From positions 1 through 5,660 of the forward strand of contig CALCPB010000125.1 in NCBI GenBank assembly GCA_937897665.1: a stretch of DNA of 5,660 nt, written 5' to 3'. The notes beneath the pieces are model-generated. The model was not told the DNA's origin. It did no database searches and saw only the letters and a list, made by a program, of their open reading frames with translations. Origin of the DNA: an uncultured Halomicronema sp. Its GTDB lineage: Bacteria > Cyanobacteriota > Cyanobacteriia > Phormidesmidales > Phormidesmidaceae. Positions 1-5,660 of this stretch are shown here, piece after piece. Positions within the stretch are counted from its first letter, which is position 1, and each line of letters opens with the position of its first letter. The translations under genes were made by a program, and so were the position numbers.

Positions 1-152
1 CGCGTGAGGATGGGCTTGTTGACATTGTCTCTTCCTCTGACGCTCCGTTCGACCCAGTGCCGTGTAACCAGTACGTGGCTGAAACCAAGGGCTTTGCCTG
101 TGACTGGTCTGACCCGGCCAAGGGTGAGAAGTACGAAACGGAAGGCGCTTAA
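1..152 (+). CDS. urtA: Urea ABC transporter substrate-binding protein UrtA, C-terminal end (partial)
   Basis: Reading from base 3 gives an open frame of 49 codons ending in TAA at 150-152; the start is outside the window. The tail contains NQYVAETKGFACDWSDPAKG, which I recognise as the conserved C-terminal end of UrtA, the periplasmic (lipoprotein-type) binding protein that delivers urea to the UrtBC permease. Full-length family members are roughly 430-450 residues, so only about a tenth is seen here. The order urtA-urtB-urtC-urtD-urtE immediately downstream on the same strand supports the call. A terminator-like hairpin begins 35 bases after the stop. Short-chain amide or branched-chain amino acid binding proteins have a similar fold, but the downstream genes favour urea. 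Confidence 0.9.
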   Translation, partial: REDGLVDIVSSSDAPFDPVPCNQYVAETKGFACDWSDPAKGEKYETEGA

Positions 153-186
153 GCCAACGGTTTGACTAAGATGCAACCTGATTCAG

Positions 187-232
187 AGGAGGGCATGACT
201 TCGCCAATCATCGGCAGGGGTGCCCTCCTTTT
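187..232 (+). terminator. Terminator-like hairpin after urtA
   Basis: A perfect 9-bp inverted repeat, AGGAGGGCA (187-195) and TGCCCTCCT (221-229), encloses a 25-base loop; the right arm runs straight into a T-run (229-232). The loop holds a small inner GCC/GGC pairing (203-205 with 213-215). The form is that of an intrinsic terminator, although the loop is long and the T-run short (four Ts). Lying between the binding-protein gene and the permease genes, it probably causes partial termination, so that urtA mRNA exceeds urtBCDE mRNA. That role is inferred from its position and from the common arrangement of ABC import operons. Confidence 0.6.
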
Positions 233-282
233 CTATGGGCCACGGTTGCTCTAGCGGGTCGTTGCTGGCGATCGAGCCCTCT

Positions 283-306
283 AAGTTCCCCCATTTGAGG
301 GAACTT
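283..306. repeat. 8-bp inverted repeat (AAGTTCCC/GGGAACTT)
   Basis: AAGTTCCC at 283-290 and GGGAACTT at 299-306 form a perfect 8-bp stem with an 8-base loop. A second small stem, TCCGG (311-315) and CCGGA (324-328), follows at once. No T-run follows, so this does not look like a terminator. It could be part of a dispersed intergenic repeat or a transposon relic; I do not recognise the family. Confidence 0.5.
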
Positions 307-495
307 GAACTCCGGTCTCCCCGCCGGACTGGGGAACAAAAGAAAGCCGTGCAATACTGCAGGCAAGTTCTAGAGATGTATGTGAACGGCAGTTTTCTCT
401 GGGTGAGGTCAAGGTTGAACCGGAAATTCTCTGGGATAGCTGCATAGCGTTTGAGCAAACGTCCGTCACAAATGCTACAGCAGTCGGTCAAAGCT

Positions 496-531
496 TCAGG
501 CATACCCGTAGGGTAAGTCGACAGTGCCTGA
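496..531. repeat. Nested palindrome
   Basis: TCAGGCA (496-502) pairs with TGCCTGA (525-531). Directly inside it, TACCC (503-507) pairs with GGGTA (511-515) around the 3-base loop GTA. The left arm is therefore a continuous 12 bases, while the right arm is interrupted by nine bases (516-524). This would form a strong bulged hairpin. It is not followed by a T-run. It resembles a dispersed palindromic repeat or the subterminal hairpin of a small transposon more than an operator; function unknown. Confidence 0.55.
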
Positions 532-651
532 TGACAGTCTGGCTCATCGGCTCAAGCAGTGGTGTGGCGTCATCTCAATCCTTAAAAGCAGGGATCACGG
601 TGGTCAGGATGCGCAGACGATTAGCGATCGCCACGAGCGATAACTCATAAC

Positions 652-657
652 AAGGTG
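652..657 (+). promoter_or_regulatory. Ribosome binding site of urtB
   Basis: AAGGTG lies five bases before the GTG at 663 and supports that codon as the urtB start. The ATG at 658 touches the site directly and opens only a two-codon frame (ATG GTG TGA), so it cannot start urtB. Confidence 0.6.
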
Positions 658-662
658 ATGGT

Positions 663-1835
663 GTGATTGAGGGACTGATTAACGGTTTGTTTAACGGCAT
701 CAGCATTGGCGCAGTGCTGTTGATTGTCGCCCTGGGGCTCGCGATCGTCTTTGGCCTCATGGGCGTGATTAATTTGGCCCACGGCGAACTGATGATGCTC
801 GGCGCTTACACGACCTTCGTGGTGCAAAACGGAGCCAAGGCCCTGGGAGAAGGCGCGCTAGAGTTTTATATTTTGGCGGCGCTGCCGCTCTCGTTTTTGG
901 TAGCGGCGCTGGTGGGGCTGGCGCTTGAGCGGGGGGTGATTCGTCATTTGTATGGCCGCCCCCTCGAAACGCTGCTGGCCACCTGGGGCGTCAGCCTGAT
1001 TTTGCGACAGTTTGTGCGCAGCGTGAATTGGGCCATGATTGCGGGGCTAGTGCTCTTTTGCCTGCTGTATTTTGGCGGTCGCTGGATTTTGCAACGGCAA
1101 ACCCAGTGGGAGCAGACGCGGCGGGTGGCGGCCCCCGTTATTTTGGCCCTATCGAGCGCGAGTGCCCTGGCCGCAGGCATTTTAATGAACCAAAACGGCG
1201 GTAACGCACTGAGCCAGCCCTGGTTTGGTGCCCGTAACGTGGATGTTACCGCCCCGGCCTGGCTGCGCGGTGGACTTTCCCTGGGTACAACGCTGCAGTT
1301 TCCCTACGCCCGACTGTTTATTATTGTGTTGACAATTCTGTGTTTGATTGGCGTCTACTGGTTTCTCAACGGCACCGCCTGGGGATTGCGCATGCGCTCC
1401 GTCACCCAAAACCGCAAGATGAGCGCCTGTTTAGGCATTCCCACCGACCGGGTAGATGCCCTCACCTTTGCCCTGGGTTCTGGCTTGGCGGGCATTGCCG
1501 GTTGTGCGGTGACGCTGTTGGGCTCGGTGGGGCCAAACCTGGGCGGCAACTACATTGTGGATGCCTTCATGGTGGTGGTGGTCGGCGGGGTCGGCAAGCT
1601 GGTTGGCAGCATCGTCGCCGCGCTGGTGATCGGCATCATCACCTACCTGCTGGGGTCGGGCACATTAGCGCTAATCTTGCCACCGGCAGAAGCGTTGCAG
1701 CCCCTAGTTGATTTCTTTACCTTTTTTGCGACCACGAGCATGGCCAAGGTGATGGTCTTTGCCTTGATTATTGCCTTTCTGCAGTGGAAGCCCGCCGGCA
1801 TGTTTCCACAGAAAGGCCGTTCGGTGGAGGTTTAA
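663..1835 (+). CDS. urtB: Urea ABC transporter permease UrtB
   Basis: A 390-residue polytopic inner-membrane protein of the LivH-type permease family; with UrtC it forms the channel through which urea enters. The N-terminal segment (about 8-50) has the family-typical GLxxVFGLMGVINLAHGELMMLGAY. RPLETLLATWGVSLILRQ follows at 99-116. The cytoplasmic coupling loop toward the ATPases is around 238-280 (WGLRMRSVTQN, then CLGIP, then ALGSGLAGIAG). VVVVGGVGKLVGS lies at 304-316, and the C-terminal FLQWKPAGMFPQKGR is characteristic of UrtB. Residues about 122-205 form an insertion relative to short LivH proteins, with two extra hydrophobic stretches and the motif VDVTAPAWLRGG (193-204), which I associate with cyanobacterial UrtB. 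The start is GTG, backed by AAGGTG upstream; homology begins at once. urtC starts nine bases after the stop. Confidence 0.95.
   Translation: MIEGLINGLFNGISIGAVLLIVALGLAIVFGLMGVINLAHGELMMLGAYTTFVVQNGAKALGEGALEFYILAALPLSFLVAALVGLALERGVIRHLYGRPLETLLATWGVSLILRQFVRSVNWAMIAGLVLFCLLYFGGRWILQRQTQWEQTRRVAAPVILALSSASALAAGILMNQNGGNALSQPWFGARNVDVTAPAWLRGGLSLGTTLQFPYARLFIIVLTILCLIGVYWFLNGTAWGLRMRSVTQNRKMSACLGIPTDRVDALTFALGSGLAGIAGCAVTLLGSVGPNLGGNYIVDAFMVVVVGGVGKLVGSIVAALVIGIITYLLGSGTLALILPPAEALQPLVDFFTFFATTSMAKVMVFALIIAFLQWKPAGMFPQKGRSVEV
1826..1830 (+). promoter_or_regulatory. Likely ribosome binding site of urtC, unusually distant
   Basis: GGAGG lies inside the last codons of urtB, 14 bases before the urtC ATG at 1845. 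This spacing is longer than the usual 5-9 bases. No better site precedes the next in-frame ATG at 1863, so 1845 remains the preferred start; translational coupling to the end of urtB is plausible. Confidence 0.45.
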
Positions 1836-1844
1836 TCGACAACT

Positions 1845-3029
1845 ATGGCGACCGAAACATCAATGCGGCCCCGGCAGGAAGTTAAGGCCCAACAATCGCA
1901 GCAGCGCAAGCTCGAAGTCGTTGGCAGCATTGCCTTTGTGGTGCTGATGGCAGTGGTGTTGCCCTTGCTGCTGAGTGGCTTTCGTTTAGGGTTGCTGGGG
2001 CGATTTTTGTCCCTCGCGATCGTCGCGCTGGGCATCGACTTGATCTGGGGCTTCACTGGCCTGCTCAGCCTCGGGCACGGCATTTTCTTTGCCCTCGGCG
2101 GCTATGCCTTTGCCATGTTTTTGCAGCTCAACAGTTTGGGCGAAGGCCAAATCCCAGAGTTTTTTGGCCTCTACGGTGTTGATACTCTGCCCTGGTTTTG
2201 GGAGCCCTTTGCGTCTTTGCCCTTTACGCTGTTGGCCATCTTTATCCTGCCCGCAATCGTGGCGGGGCTGCTAGGCTATCTGGTTTTTCGCAACCGGATT
2301 CGCGGCGTCTACTTTTCCATCCTGACGCAAGCGGCGCTGGTGGTCTTTTTTAACCTATTCAACGGTCAGCAGAAGTGGATTAACGGCACCAACGGCCTCA
2401 AAACCGATACCAGTGTCTTCTTCGGACAACAGGTGGGCAGCGAGTCGATGCAGATGACGTTTTATCTGATTACGGTCGCTGTGCTGGTGGTGATGTATCT
2501 GCTGTGTCGCTGGCTCACCAGTGGTCGCTTTGGACGGCTATTGGTCGCCATTCGCGATGATGAAAACCGGGTGCGGTTCTCTGGCTATGACCCTACCGGC
2601 TTTAAGGTACTGGTGTTTGCCGTGTCGGGGGCGATCGCCGGTATTGCCGGAGCGCTCTACACCGTACAGTCAGGCATCGTCTCACCCCAGTTTATGGATA
2701 TTGCCTTCTCGATTGAGATGGTGATTTGGGTCGCGGTCGGCGGTCGGGCGACTCTGGTCGGCGCGATTCTGGGAGCGCGACTGGTGAACTGGGCCAGGGC
2801 GCTGCTGAGCGAGAGCTTTCCTGAAGTGTGGCTGTTCTTTCAGGGGGCGCTGTTCCTTTTAGTGGTCACGGCCCTGCCCGATGGCCTGGTCGGCTGGTTC
2901 CGCCAGCAGGCCCCCCAACAGCTGCGATCGCTGATCAGCAAACCCGAACCCCTGCTCACCTATCCTCAAATCGAGCTGGATCCCGATATTCAAAAAGAAC
3001 GCCAGGAAATTGGCGATCGCGGGGCTTAG
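1845..3029 (+). CDS. urtC: Urea ABC transporter permease UrtC
   Basis: A 394-residue LivM-type inner-membrane permease, partner of UrtB. A hydrophilic N-terminus (1-24) precedes the first membrane segment (about 25-45). The family signature GFTGLLSLGHGIFFALGGYA is at 69-88, and further hydrophobic segments lie at about 125-147, 203-222, 255-275, 290-311 and 328-345. Residues 147-186 hold VFRNRIRGVYFSILTQA and NGTNGLK, typical of LivM/UrtC. The loop RLLVAIRDDENRVRFSGYDP (230-249) is the EAA-like segment that contacts the ATPases. The last 45 residues are polar and cytoplasmic. Length fits the family. The final codons overlap a HIP1 site (3013-3020), and a palindromic repeat follows the stop. 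An alternative start at the ATG at 1863 would remove six residues and has no better ribosome site. Confidence 0.95.
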   Translation: MATETSMRPRQEVKAQQSQQRKLEVVGSIAFVVLMAVVLPLLLSGFRLGLLGRFLSLAIVALGIDLIWGFTGLLSLGHGIFFALGGYAFAMFLQLNSLGEGQIPEFFGLYGVDTLPWFWEPFASLPFTLLAIFILPAIVAGLLGYLVFRNRIRGVYFSILTQAALVVFFNLFNGQQKWINGTNGLKTDTSVFFGQQVGSESMQMTFYLITVAVLVVMYLLCRWLTSGRFGRLLVAIRDDENRVRFSGYDPTGFKVLVFAVSGAIAGIAGALYTVQSGIVSPQFMDIAFSIEMVIWVAVGGRATLVGAILGARLVNWARALLSESFPEVWLFFQGALFLLVVTALPDGLVGWFRQQAPQQLRSLISKPEPLLTYPQIELDPDIQKERQEIGDRGA

Positions 3030-3053
3030 CGATCGATCTCCATCACCGCGCCT

Positions 3054-3126
3054 GTACGGGCGAGGCATTGCGGTACAAATTGCGGGTAGATTCCTGAAAG
3101 ATTTGACCGCATTGCCTCGCCCCTCC
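3054..3126. repeat. Imperfect palindromic repeat (MITE-like) in the urtC-urtD spacer
   Basis: The left arm 3058-3080 (beginning GGGCGAGGCA) pairs with the right arm 3101-3122 (ending TGCCTCGCCC): ten perfect pairs, one T:T mismatch, six more pairs, a one-base bulge (A3075), then five pairs, around a 20-base loop. Outer bases G3054-C3126 and A3056-T3124 also match, suggesting a longer, decayed end. Dispersed intergenic palindromes of the general form GTAGGGGCGAGG...CCTCGCCCCTAC are familiar from many cyanobacterial genomes, and this looks like a member. It would form a strong hairpin in the operon mRNA without a following T-run, so it may shield mRNA ends or slightly dampen urtDE expression. 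That effect is inference. Confidence 0.75.
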
Positions 3127-3181
3127 CTGTTTCCCCTTGCCCAATCGCCCCTGCCAATTCTCCTCCTAACCCCACTCACTC

Positions 3182-4303
3182 ATGACTGCACTGCTCGAAA
3201 TTGAAAACGTCACCGTCAGCTTTGACGGTTTCAAAGCGCTCAACGATCTCAACTTCGCCATGAACGAAGGCGAACTGCGCGTCATCATTGGCCCTAATGG
3301 CGCGGGGAAAACCACCTTTTTGGATGTCATTACGGGCAAAGTGCAGCCCACCACCGGCCAAGCCCGCTTCAAAGGCAAAGACCTCAAAAAGCAGGCCGAG
3401 CATACCATTGCCCGGCTAGGCATTGGCCGCAAGTTTCAAACGCCGCGCGTTTACCTCAACCTCACCCCCCGCGAGAATCTGGAACTCTCCTGCAACCGCG
3501 ATAAAAACGTGTTTGCCACCCTGTTCAAAAAAACGCCCACTGCCGAAAAACGCACCGTGGGCGGCCTGCTCGAAACCATCGGCTTAGATCACAAAGCTGA
3601 CGTACCCGCCGCGCTGCTTTCCCACGGCGAAAAGCAATGGTTAGAAATTGGGATGTTGGTGGCGCAGTCACCTGACCTCTTGCTGGTTGATGAACCGGTG
3701 GCTGGGCTTACCGATGAAGAAACCGAGCAAACCGGCAACTTACTGGTTTCTCTAGCGCAGAGCCATTCCATCATTGTGATTGAGCACGATATGGAATTTG
3801 TGCGCCAAATTGCCCGCCAGGTCACTGTTTTGCACGAAGGGTCGGTGCTCTGCGAAGGCACCATGGACGAAGTGCAAAATGATCCTCGCGTGATTGAGGT
3901 CTACCTGGGCCAAGAAACCAGTATCACCCCAGAGCAAATGCTGCTGCTGCGCATTGCCGCAACCATGGCCTGGGCCGATAATAATTTTGATCCGGTGCAA
4001 CAATCCCTAATTTTGGAACGACTGAGCCAGCAATTTTCCGCCGATGCCGAGGAACAAGCTCAGCTCAAAGCAGACCTGAATAATCTGCTGGGTAAGAACA
4101 TTCCCCTAGAAGAATTGGTACCGCAGCTGACCACTGATGCCCAACGAGAACAAGCGCTGATGCTGAGTTATGAGGTGATTAGCTCAAACCAGATCAATCC
4201 CCTCGAAGCCAATCTGTATCAACAGTTAGTGAACCTGCTGCGGGTACCGCCCGAAACTGTGAGTCGTCTTGAAGCCGCTGCCCTAGAGAACTTGAAATCA
4301 TGA
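3182..4303 (+). CDS. urtD: Urea ABC transporter ATPase UrtD with C-terminal TerB-like extension
   Basis: A 373-residue cytoplasmic protein. Residues 1-245 are a complete LivG-type ATPase powering urea import: Walker A GPNGAGKT (37-44), Q-loop glutamine 86 (GRKFQTPRVY), signature LSHGEKQ (146-152, in place of LSGGQ and usual for UrtD), Walker B LLLVDEP (166-172) with D170/E171, and H-loop histidine 202 (VIEHDM). UrtD proteins commonly end near residue 245-250, as here after VIEVYLGQE. From about 249 come about 120 further residues, predicted helical, with AATMAWADNNFDP (259-271) and a weaker echo SYEVISSNQINPLEA (329-343). This resembles the duplicated ADGxxDPxE pattern of TerB-like domains, whose role here is unknown. 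The frame is continuous across the join. No Shine-Dalgarno sequence precedes the ATG; the upstream 55 bases are pyrimidine-rich. urtE overlaps the stop. Confidence 0.95.
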   Translation: MTALLEIENVTVSFDGFKALNDLNFAMNEGELRVIIGPNGAGKTTFLDVITGKVQPTTGQARFKGKDLKKQAEHTIARLGIGRKFQTPRVYLNLTPRENLELSCNRDKNVFATLFKKTPTAEKRTVGGLLETIGLDHKADVPAALLSHGEKQWLEIGMLVAQSPDLLLVDEPVAGLTDEETEQTGNLLVSLAQSHSIIVIEHDMEFVRQIARQVTVLHEGSVLCEGTMDEVQNDPRVIEVYLGQETSITPEQMLLLRIAATMAWADNNFDPVQQSLILERLSQQFSADAEEQAQLKADLNNLLGKNIPLEELVPQLTTDAQREQALMLSYEVISSNQINPLEANLYQQLVNLLRVPPETVSRLEAAALENLKS

Positions 4304-5052
4304 CCAGTACGCAACCCGCTCCGCTCGAGGCTACTTCACTCACGGCACCCATGCTGAAGGTCTCTGGACTCAACTTTTTCTACGGAGAAAGCCACATTCT
4401 GCGCAATGTCGATATGACCGTGCCCAAAGGGCAAATGGTCTGCCTGATCGGGCGCAACGGTGTCGGCAAAACGACGCTGCTGAATAACGTCATGGGACTG
4501 CTCTCACCCCGTACCGGCGATATTCACTACGAGGGGCAGTCGGTGCTCAAGGTGTCCCCCGACCAGCGCGCCCGCCGGGGCATCGGCTATGTGCCTCAGG
4601 GCCGCGAGATCATTCCGCGCCTGACCGTGAAGGAAAATCTGATTATTGGGCAAGAAGCGCTCGGCGATCGCGGTCAAAAATCTGCCGACATTCCCGCTGA
4701 AATCTTTGAGCTGTTTCCCGTTCTAGAAACTATGCTGAGCCGCATGGGCGGTGATTTGAGTGGCGGTCAACAACAGCAGTTAGCGATCGCCCGCGCCCTA
4801 ATGGGTCGACCTAAACTCCTGGTGCTCGACGAACCCACCGAAGGCATTCAACCCTCCATCATTTTGGATATTGAAGCCGCTGTGCGCCGCATTATCGCTA
4901 CCACCGGCATTTCCGTTCTATTGGTAGAGCAACACCTGCACTTTGTCCGCCAGGCCGATTTTTACTACGCTATGCAAAAAGGTGGCATCGTTGCCTCTGG
5001 CCCCACCACCGAGCTCAGCAACGCCGTTATTCAAGAGTTCCTGGCGGTGTAG
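4300..5052 (+). CDS. urtE: Urea ABC transporter ATPase UrtE
   Basis: A 250-residue LivF-type ATPase, the second energy-coupling subunit. Walker A is GRNGVGKT (51-58), Q-loop Q100 in GYVPQGREIIPRLTV, signature LSGGQQQ (153-159), Walker B LLVLDEP (173-179) with D177/E178, D-loop EGIQPS (181-186) and H-loop H212 (VEQHLHF). GRNGVGKTTLL and EGIQPSII are typical of UrtE. The ATG at 4300 overlaps the urtD stop as ATGA, indicating coupled translation. An 18-residue Ser/Thr/Pro-rich leader precedes Met-19 (base 4354), where family similarity usually begins. The overlap favours the upstream start, but 4354 cannot be excluded. A HIP1 site lies at 4664 and another at 4783. No strong terminator follows; the next gene is a convergent transposase. 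Confidence 0.95.
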   Translation: MTSTQPAPLEATSLTAPMLKVSGLNFFYGESHILRNVDMTVPKGQMVCLIGRNGVGKTTLLNNVMGLLSPRTGDIHYEGQSVLKVSPDQRARRGIGYVPQGREIIPRLTVKENLIIGQEALGDRGQKSADIPAEIFELFPVLETMLSRMGGDLSGGQQQQLAIARALMGRPKLLVLDEPTEGIQPSIILDIEAAVRRIIATTGISVLLVEQHLHFVRQADFYYAMQKGGIVASGPTTELSNAVIQEFLAV

Positions 5053-5176
5053 TGCTGACGAGCAGAAGATGGCATCGTCCACAGACCGTTTTTGTCTATC
5101 TAAGGGCAAGCGATTATCTTGAAAGTCAAGGACGCTGATCAAAAATATTGGCTATCGCTGATCTCGCAAGTGGTTC
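5053..5176. other. Spacer between urtE and the IS110-type transposase; probable location of one transposon end
   Basis: 124 bases without a gene. Visible items are an 8-bp direct repeat CGCTGATC (5133-5140 and 5156-5163), a weak 5-bp inverted repeat GACGA/TCGTC (5057-5061 and 5075-5079), and a 4-bp AGAC/GTCT stem around a T-rich loop (5083-5097). The - strand hexamer TTGACT (complement of 5124-5129) resembles a -35 element pointing out of the transposase gene toward urtE. The 3' boundary of the insertion sequence should fall here or just inside the transposase end, but I cannot place it from one copy. No clear operon terminator is seen. Confidence 0.4.

Positions 5177-5660
<484 letters not shown>

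Larger units (their letters stand above)
153..662. other. Long urtA-urtB spacer with inverted repeats and no convincing gene
   Basis: About 510 bases separate urtA from urtB, long for neighbouring genes of one transporter operon. Short open frames exist on both strands, for example 183-503 on the - strand (106 codons), but none has a recognisable domain, a good ribosome site or convincing composition. Visible structures are the hairpin at 187-232, an 8-bp inverted repeat at 283-306, a 5-bp one at 311-328 (TCCGG/CCGGA), and a nested palindrome at 496-531. A HIP1 site lies at 624-631. I find no GTA-N8-TAC (NtcA) site here. The simplest reading is a terminator plus the decayed remains of inserted repeats upstream of urtB; an unseen small RNA or secondary promoter cannot be excluded. 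Confidence 0.6.

Noticed and set aside
609..650. A 13-codon + strand frame (MRRRLAIATSDNS) just before urtB, as a leader peptide
   Set aside because: It has no properly spaced ribosome site, no regulatory codon bias and no terminator/antiterminator pairing; it probably arises by chance around the HIP1 site.
153..662. NtcA-binding site controlling urtB
   Set aside because: Each GTA in the spacer was checked for TAC eight bases later and none fits; control probably lies upstream of urtA.
1340..1711. A 123-codon + strand open frame inside urtB
   Set aside because: It is a frame shadow of urtB, rich in Gly/Arg/His from the GC-rich codons, and the urtB frame has clear permease homology throughout.
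3054..3126. CRISPR repeat or rho-independent terminator
   Set aside because: There is a single palindrome with no spaced copies, and no T-run follows the right arm.
2859..3179. A 106-codon - strand open frame across the urtC end and the spacer
   Set aside because: It covers the antisense of urtC and the palindromic repeat; its sequence has no recognisable domain and low complexity.
5083..5097. AGAC/GTCT hairpin as the operon terminator
   Set aside because: The stem is only four base pairs and the T-run is in the loop rather than after the stem, so it does not fit an intrinsic terminator.

Overview
This window is a segment of a cyanobacterial chromosome carrying most of a urea ABC-transporter operon, urtA(3' end)-urtB-urtC-urtD-urtE, all on the + strand. 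It is followed by the 3' part of an IS110-family transposase gene on the - strand. The cyanobacterial assignment rests on two things. The palindrome GCGATCGC (HIP1), typical of many cyanobacterial genomes, occurs at least six times (starts at 624, 2631, 2924, 3013, 4664 and 4783). The proteins also match the cyanobacterial form of the urt system. The GC-rich coding and the degenerate palindromic repeat between urtC and urtD would fit a Leptolyngbya-like filamentous lineage, but I cannot fix the genus.

Layout. 1-152: last 49 codons of urtA, the periplasmic urea-binding protein. 153-662: about 510 bases without a convincing gene; it starts with a terminator-like hairpin and holds further inverted repeats and possible mobile-element debris. 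663-1835 urtB and 1845-3029 urtC: the two membrane permeases. 3030-3181: a gap largely filled by an imperfect palindromic repeat of about 73 bp. 3182-4303 urtD and 4300-5052 urtE: the two ATPases, overlapping by ATGA. 5053-5176: a short spacer in which the transposon end may lie. 5177-5660: IS110-type transposase, C-terminal portion, running off the window and convergent with the operon.

How it works. UrtA captures urea in the periplasm, UrtB and UrtC form the inner-membrane channel, and UrtD and UrtE hydrolyse ATP to drive import; imported urea is normally fed to urease. The hairpin after urtA would allow much more binding protein than membrane components to be made. No consensus NtcA site (GTA-N8-TAC) is visible in the two larger gaps before urtB and urtD, so the nitrogen-controlled promoter probably lies upstream of urtA, outside the window.

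The most notable point is UrtD. After a complete ATPase domain of about 245 residues it carries about 120 extra residues that look like a TerB-like helical domain. I see no wholly new multi-gene system here. The remaining items of interest are the repeats that have invaded the operon's spacers and the IS110 element at its end, a family now known to use a bridge RNA.
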